Positions 6,375-8,593 of a DNA stretch of 8,593 bases are shown here, piece by piece. Numbering within the stretch: position 1 is the stretch's first letter; each line of letters begins with the position of its first letter. Source of the DNA: an uncultured Lacticaseibacillus sp. GTDB lineage: Bacteria > Bacillota > Bacilli > Lactobacillales > Lactobacillaceae. Location of the stretch: contig CAKRHU010000048.1 of assembly GCA_934339215.1 (NCBI GenBank), positions 1 through 8,593 on the forward strand, written 5' to 3'. The notes below the pieces were generated by a model. It did no database searches and was not told where the DNA came from. It saw nothing but the letters and a program-made list of their open reading frames with translations. The position numbers and the translations under genes were made by a program.

Positions 6375-6683
6375 ATGACTTTATTATCTGAATTTCAATC
6401 AGCCCAAACAACGTTGGTGGCACTCGGCGATCCTAGTCGCCAAGCCATCATTTCCGCCATGTTGGAAAATGGCTGCGACACTGGCATGCGCGTTGGCGAC
6501 TTGACGCAAGCCGTCGCCTTATCCCGCCCTGCCGTCTCCCATCACTTAAAAATTTTGCGCGATGCCCAATTGGTCCGGATGGAAAAAGTGGGCACCAAGC
6601 ACTATTACTATCCTAGCGTTTACACCCAACTCGATGCCATGCAACACTTACTCGATGCCTTAAAGGAGGCGCAACATGCCTAA
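6375..6683 (+). CDS. ArsR-family winged-helix transcriptional regulator
   Basis: The 102-residue protein has the ArsR architecture: an N-terminal helix with LVALGDPSRQAIISAML (14-30), a helix-turn-helix (about 38-67, MRVGDLTQAVALSRPAVSHHL then KILRDAQLV) and the wing MEKVGTKHYYYP (69-80), with a short C-terminal dimerisation helix. The classical metal site ELCVCDL is replaced by MRVGDL, and the only cysteine is Cys34. A metal or arsenite sensor is therefore unlikely, and it may respond to an organic ligand or redox state by other means. ATG 6375 has GGAGG 5 nt upstream. Its last 8 nt overlap the start of the medium-chain reductase, so the two are co-translated and it most likely represses this operon. 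Confidence 0.9.
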   Translation: MTLLSEFQSAQTTLVALGDPSRQAIISAMLENGCDTGMRVGDLTQAVALSRPAVSHHLKILRDAQLVRMEKVGTKHYYYPSVYTQLDAMQHLLDALKEAQHA

Positions 6684-7692
6684 AATGACCAGTTTTATGT
6701 TTGACCGCTTCGGCAAACACCCCCTCACCAAACACCAAATTCCTGTCCCAATGCCAAAAGCTGATGAAGTCTTAGTTAAAATCAAAGCAGCTTCCGTCAA
6801 CCCCGTCGACATCAAGAAACGTAACGGCGACTTGCGCTTCTTATTACCGGAAAAGCATCCGGCACCAACGGGCCATGACTTTGCTGGCGTGATCACCGCA
6901 ATTGGCAGTGCAGCCACTGATTTTCAAATTGGCCAACGGGTGTTTGGCAAACTCGATGACTGGCACCTTGGCAGCTTTGCCGACTTTATTTGTGTGCGCA
7001 CCAAATATATTGCCGAAATCCCAGCAAGCTGGTCGTTTGAACAAGCCGCGGCCTTGCCGTTAGTTGGGTTGACCAGTTATCAAGCGTTACACGACTACTT
7101 GCAACTCAAGTCCGGTCAATCTGTGTTAATTCCTGGTGGCTCTGGTGGTATCGGTAGCATTGCCATTCCTTTAGCCAAAGCCCTCGGCGCCAGCGTGACC
7201 ACCACGGCCAGCCCGAAAAACTTTGCGCGTTTACAAGCCCTCGGTGCCGATAGCGTCTGCGATTATCATGACGACCAAGCGCTAACGAATCAGCCCAAGT
7301 TTGACGCGATTTTTGATACACGCGGCGGCCAAGATTTGATCGCAAACTTTGATTTGGTGAAAACAAATGGTCGCATTGTTTCATTAAATGCGATGCCAGA
7401 TCCAAAATTCGTGGCGGATCAAGGCGACTACTTTCATTTGAATGCATTCAAACGGCTGATTTTGAAACTGGCCAGTGCCAAGGTCACGCGGCTGGCCCAA
7501 GAACATCATGTCTGGTATCGATTCATGCTCGTCAAATCCAGCGGTCAACAACTCCAAACGCTCACGGAGTTGATGCAAGCCCACCACATCGAGATGCCGA
7601 TCGATCGTAGCTTTCACTTCGCTGACACCCAAGCAGCGCTTGATGATGTTGAAGCCGGTCACGCGCAAGGCAAAATCGTGATCATCCACTAA
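6676..7692 (+). CDS. NAD(P)-dependent medium-chain reductase, zinc-less quinone-oxidoreductase type
   Basis: The 338-residue protein belongs to the MDR superfamily. It has a GroES-like N-domain with ASVNPVDIKKRNG (39-51) and TGHDFAGVI (65-73), the linker AAALPLVGLTSYQAL (124-138), and a Rossmann cofactor domain with the glycine motif GGSGGIG (154-160) followed by AKALGASV (167-174). GHD instead of GHE and no cysteine-rich loop mean it has no zinc, as in QOR and enone reductases, which reduce quinones, enones or other electrophiles with NADPH. The substrate is unknown. The ribosome binding site AAAGGAGG (6662-6669), 6 nt before ATG 6676, lies inside the ArsR gene; the 8-nt overlap indicates translational coupling. 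Expression is probably released when the ArsR protein binds its ligand. No clear terminator follows. Confidence 0.92.
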   Translation: MPKMTSFMFDRFGKHPLTKHQIPVPMPKADEVLVKIKAASVNPVDIKKRNGDLRFLLPEKHPAPTGHDFAGVITAIGSAATDFQIGQRVFGKLDDWHLGSFADFICVRTKYIAEIPASWSFEQAAALPLVGLTSYQALHDYLQLKSGQSVLIPGGSGGIGSIAIPLAKALGASVTTTASPKNFARLQALGADSVCDYHDDQALTNQPKFDAIFDTRGGQDLIANFDLVKTNGRIVSLNAMPDPKFVADQGDYFHLNAFKRLILKLASAKVTRLAQEHHVWYRFMLVKSSGQQLQTLTELMQAHHIEMPIDRSFHFADTQAALDDVEAGHAQGKIVIIH

Positions 7693-7732
7693 ACCCAGTG
7701 CATTTCAAAACGTTTTTAGCGATCCGGCCAGC

Positions 7733-7796
7733 CTAGCTTGCGAATTTGAACTGGTTTGTGGTTCGGGTCCGCAAGCGTAGCTAGACGCGTTCGCGT
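7733..7796. repeat. Inverted-repeat block, possibly an interspersed intergenic repeat
   Basis: GCTTGCG (7736-7742) pairs with CGCAAGC (7770-7776), and CTAGC (7733-7737) with GCTAG (7780-7784). ACGC (7785-7788) and GCGT (7793-7796) make a further small hairpin. There is no T run after either stem, so neither is a standard terminator. From memory, similar DNA recurs between genes in Lacticaseibacillus genomes and is sometimes annotated as tiny hypothetical proteins; I could not verify this. Confidence 0.45.
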
Positions 7797-7834
7797 TGTA
7801 TTGAAAAGCACGACCTAAGCCCTGAGAAATTAGC

Positions 7835-7859
7835 GCCATAGTATATGGCATGGTATAAT
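7835..7859 (+). promoter_or_regulatory. Extended -10 promoter preceded by a hairpin
   Basis: TGGTATAAT (7851-7859) is a full extended -10 (TG, one base, TATAAT). It sits directly after a GCCATA/TATGGC stem with a 3-nt loop (7835-7849). No good -35 is present, which extended -10 promoters can tolerate. It points toward tnpB and would give a leader of about 235 nt. Confidence 0.5.
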
Positions 7860-7866
7860 TGTTTCG

Positions 7867-7892
7867 GATATCTGCCTTGGTAAGGAGATATC
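7867..7892 (+). repeat. Bulged stem-loop, candidate left-end hairpin of the IS element
   Basis: GATATCT (7867-7873) pairs with AGATATC (7886-7892) and CCTT (7875-7878) with AAGG (7882-7885) around a GGT loop, leaving a single bulged G (7874). An 11-bp imperfect palindrome with one bulged base near the element end is what IS200/IS605 transposases recognise (established for IS608). The role here is inferred from position, about 210 bp before tnpB. Confidence 0.5.
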
Positions 7893-7970
7893 TACTCATA
7901 AATTATGAATAACGCAGAAACTTGTGTTGAATCAATCGCTTGAAGCAATCAGTGGAAGGCAAGCGGATGA

Positions 7971-8012
7971 TTCATCACACGATGAGATACTCGTGAAATA
8001 ATCATTGATGAA
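7971..8012 (+). repeat. Imperfect dyad in the tnpB leader
   Basis: TTCATCA (7971-7977) pairs with TGATGAA (8006-8012), and inside it CACGA (7978-7982) with TCGTG (7991-7995), with a 10-nt bulge at 7996-8005. An alternative pairing ATGATT (7967-7972) / AATCAT (8000-8005) competes with the outer stem. This could be leader RNA structure that limits tnpB expression, or part of the element's left end. Confidence 0.35.
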
Positions 8013-8100
8013 CCGTGAATATACAATGACAGCTTTCATCTCGGCGTAACAGTATGAATTCATCTTTCTTGTGTACAATGCATTTAAGGAGGTGAAAGTC

Positions 8101-8593
8101 ATGCGCAAGACTCAAAAGGTGCGCTGCTATCCAAACAAGACGATGCAACAGTTTATCGACAACGCTTGTCACTACCGGCGTTATTGTTATAATCAAGCCC
8201 TTGAAGTTTGGAATAGTATGTATGACGCATCATTGATTTTGCAAGATAAGTCAATGCGTCCCAACGAGCGTAAGGTACGCGACGAACTTGTTGCCAACAA
8301 AGCTGACTGGCAATACGCCCAATCAGCTCGCACGTTGCAACTGGCAGTGCACGATTTAGGTCAGGCGTGGAAGAACTTCTTTAATCCGTTGATGCCCAAT
8401 CATGAACGACCAAAGTTTAAGTCCCGCAAGAAAAGTCGTCCGGTTTTTAAAACAGACCGTGCGACGATTGTCGATGGCAAGCTGTGTTTGGATAAACCAC
8501 AAGGCTATACAGGTAATTGGTATCCGATTCGTTTAGCAGAAGCGCCAAGATGGGATGGCCCGCTTCGCCAAGTGACGGTAAATCGCGATGCGG
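8101..8593 (+). CDS. tnpB: TnpB (OrfB, IS200/IS605-type RNA-guided nuclease), N-terminal part
   Basis: The frame is open from ATG 8101 to the window end, 164 codons, with no stop. The start has an ideal ribosome binding site, AAGGAGGTGA (8086-8095). The opening MRKTQKVRCYPNKTMQQFID and the following CHYRRYCYNQALEVWN (43 residues in all) match the N-terminal helix-turn-helix region of the OrfB/IS605 family; later ARTLQLAVHDLGQAWKNFF (about 76-94) and RPKFKSRKK (103-111) are the typical conserved block before the RuvC core. The RuvC catalytic acidic residues and the zinc finger lie beyond the window, so intactness cannot be judged. TnpB is an RNA-guided DNA nuclease that helps IS retention and does not itself transpose. 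In-frame GTG codons at 8071 and 8092 are less likely starts. TACAAT (8074-8079) may be a local -10. Confidence 0.88.
   Translation, partial: MRKTQKVRCYPNKTMQQFIDNACHYRRYCYNQALEVWNSMYDASLILQDKSMRPNERKVRDELVANKADWQYAQSARTLQLAVHDLGQAWKNFFNPLMPNHERPKFKSRKKSRPVFKTDRATIVDGKLCLDKPQGYTGNWYPIRLAEAPRWDGPLRQVTVNRDA

Larger units (their letters stand above)
7693..8100. other. 408-bp stretch without a convincing gene, rich in inverted repeats
   Basis: No frame here has both a start and a ribosome binding site. It holds, in order, a 10-bp palindrome AAAACGTTTT (7707-7716), a 52-bp inverted-repeat block (7733-7784), a small GC hairpin (7785-7796), a hairpin with an extended -10 box (7835-7859), a strong bulged hairpin (7867-7892), a longer imperfect dyad (7971-8012), and a -10 box with a perfect ribosome binding site in front of tnpB. 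No tRNA-like fold and no tnpA remnant was seen. The border between chromosome and insertion element lies somewhere within it. Confidence 0.7.
7867..8593 (+). mobile_element. Left part of an IS200/IS605-group element (tnpB carrier), right side outside the window
   Basis: It is defined by the TnpB gene and by the candidate left-end hairpin. The exact left border is not determined; the hairpin is used as a minimum estimate. No tnpA (HUH Tyr transposase, about 140-150 residues) occurs on either strand to the left of tnpB. The element is therefore either tnpB-only (IS1341-like) or has tnpA further right. The guide (omega) RNA of such elements is normally encoded at the 3' end of tnpB and right end, so it would also lie outside. 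Confidence 0.55.

Noticed and set aside
7707..7716. AAAACGTTTT palindrome as terminator of the reductase gene
   Set aside because: It has no loop or GC stem and could not form a stable RNA hairpin.
7705..7899. 64-codon minus-strand protein
   Set aside because: No ribosome binding site before the ATG, and it covers repeat and promoter-like DNA; treated as non-coding.
7905..7943. 12-codon leader peptide frame (MNNAETCVESIA) before tnpB
   Set aside because: The nearest AAGGAG is about 17 nt upstream, too far, and the frame does not overlap a terminator-like switch.
8002..8196. 64-codon minus-strand frame over the start of tnpB
   Set aside because: It is the shadow of the TnpB N-terminus and leader; no start signals.
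1..8593. CRISPR array, tRNA or rRNA genes
   Set aside because: No regularly spaced direct repeats and no tRNA-like or rRNA-like sequence were seen.

Overview
The window looks like chromosomal DNA of a Lactobacillaceae member, most like the Lacticaseibacillus (casei/paracasei/rhamnosus) group. This rests on strong GGAGG-type ribosome binding sites, about 50% GC, the protein flavour and the style of the intergenic DNA. The genus is an inference; no rRNA or marker gene is present to fix it.

Layout, left to right. (1) 1-220 holds the first 18 codons of a leftward gene that leaves the window, its promoter with a TCTAGA-type inverted-repeat operator, and the promoter of the next gene. (2) 227-640 (+) is a small pyridoxamine-5'-phosphate-oxidase-like flavoprotein, closed by a hairpin terminator. 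(3) 672-1046 (-) is an HxlR-type regulator and 1159-2337 (+) a divergent 12-helix DHA1 MFS exporter. Their 112-bp spacer carries a clear repeat cluster that is probably the HxlR operator. (4) 2381-3352 (-) AraC-type regulator and 3362-4168 (-) short-chain dehydrogenase form a two-gene operon transcribed leftwards, with the regulator's ribosome binding site overlapping the dehydrogenase stop codon. (5) 4299-6230 (-) is an EF-G-like GTPase of the Tet(M)/Tet(O) ribosomal-protection superfamily, with its own terminator. (6) 6375-6683 (+) ArsR-type regulator and 6676-7692 (+) zinc-less medium-chain reductase overlap by 8 nt and are divergent from the GTPase. (7) 7693-8100 is a 408-bp stretch without a convincing gene, rich in inverted repeats and promoter-like boxes. 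It leads into (8) 8101-8593 (+), the N-terminal 164 residues of an IS200/IS605-type TnpB that runs off the window.

The recurring theme is small modules, each a one-component regulator beside an efflux pump or an NAD(P)H/flavin oxidoreductase (HxlR/MFS, AraC/SDR, ArsR/MDR, plus the PNPOx-like protein). This fits a stress or xenobiotic-response accessory region, but no shared effector can be deduced from sequence. No CRISPR array, tRNA or rRNA was seen. I did not find a convincing wholly new system. The points most worth following are the divergent Tet-like GTPase with altered domain IV tip residues, the unannotated leftward gene with its operator at the left edge, and the structured 5' region of the TnpB element.
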